This document shows positions 63,848-64,000 of a stretch of DNA of 64,000 nt, piece by piece (within the stretch, counting starts at the first letter, position 1; each line of letters begins with the position of its first letter). The position numbers and the translations under genes were made by a program. The notes beneath the pieces are model-generated. The model was not told the DNA's origin. It saw only the letters and a list, made by a program, of their open reading frames with translations, and did no database searches. Where the stretch lies: the NCBI RefSeq assembly GCF_003999975.1, contig NZ_RJAC01000005.1, positions 372,001 through 436,000 of the forward strand. The letters run 5' to 3'. Source of the stretch: Actinoplanes solisilvae (GTDB taxonomy: Bacteria > Actinomycetota > Actinomycetes > Mycobacteriales > Micromonosporaceae).

Positions 63848-64000
63848 ATGCCGCTGCTCTTCTCCTACGGAACCCTGCGCGACCCGGCCGTCCAGAGGGC
63901 CAATTTCGGGCGTACGCTCGACGGCCGCGACGACGGCATCGTGGGCTACCGTCTCGACGTTCTTGAGATCGCCGACGCCGAGGTGGTCGCGCTCAGCGGC
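63848..64000 (+). CDS. Gamma-glutamylcyclotransferase-like protein (3' truncated by window)
   Basis: 51 codons of a gene that runs off the right edge. MPLLFSYGTLRDPAVQ has the YGTL motif of the GGCT/AIG2 fold and NFGR follows as in actinobacterial members. The ATG lies 16 bases after the rhodanese stop, so the two may form an operon. Confidence 0.8.
   Translation, partial: MPLLFSYGTLRDPAVQRANFGRTLDGRDDGIVGYRLDVLEIADAEVVALSG

Overview
The window is strongly GC-rich throughout, with G/C-heavy third codon positions, frequent GTG starts and one well-supported TTG start. The gene content points to a filamentous actinomycete, most likely Micromonosporaceae (Actinoplanes-like). Indicators are the fabG1-inhA-hemH cluster with an actinobacterial Fe-S ferrochelatase, a DUF3097 protein, an ECF42 sigma factor, an NgcEFG sugar importer, and the MurD2/MurL peptidoglycan pair, which I associate with Xanthomonas and some Micromonosporaceae. 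The genus is inference. No rRNA, tRNA, CRISPR array, insertion sequence or prophage gene was seen; this reads as ordinary chromosome.

Layout. 1-8.7 kb: tail of a pullulanase-type GH13 enzyme, a methyltransferase, an ECF42 sigma factor coupled to its YCII/DGPF partner with a matching promoter, two cell-envelope proteins, aminopeptidase P, a Cu/Zn-SOD-like lipoprotein, a PfkB sugar kinase and an FlK-type thioesterase. 8.7-18 kb: two PH-domain membrane proteins, a MoxR/DUF58/VWA operon, a structured intergenic stretch with a possible 28-residue membrane peptide, a secreted hydrolase and a NarL-type two-component pair. 18-28 kb: type II fatty acid reductases plus ferrochelatase, a HAD phosphatase, an L,D-transpeptidase, small enzymes, and a MocR regulator divergent from an EamA exporter with visible operator repeats.

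28-46 kb: a beta-lactamase-fold hydrolase, an NfeD/SPFH pair, an rRNA/tRNA methyltransferase, a MalY-type lyase, a very long flavohemoglobin-like reductase whose globin has lost its haem-pocket residues, the divergent murL/murD2 genes for D-glutamate insertion into peptidoglycan, and an RpiR regulator ahead of ngcEFG. 46-64 kb: AraC and SDR genes, a SpoIIE phosphatase, two aldo/keto reductase genes and a LysR regulator that share a conserved upstream block, a hemopexin-repeat protein, a MetE-like methyltransferase, a degenerate DNA polymerase I paralogue, and metH behind an apparent S-adenosylhomocysteine riboswitch. The window ends in a rhodanese gene and the start of a gamma-glutamylcyclotransferase.

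Most notable: (1) the SAH riboswitch of metH, whose competing structures hide the Shine-Dalgarno and TTG start; (2) a 32-bp block at the same distance upstream of two aldo/keto reductase genes, one copy next to the LysR gene; (3) the haem-pocket-less globin-reductase fusion; (4) the murL/murD2 module; (5) the ECF42 promoter; (6) a structured intergenic region beside a possible micro-protein. Intergenic regions also carry many short tandem repeats (periods 16, 21, 24, 30, 35 bp).
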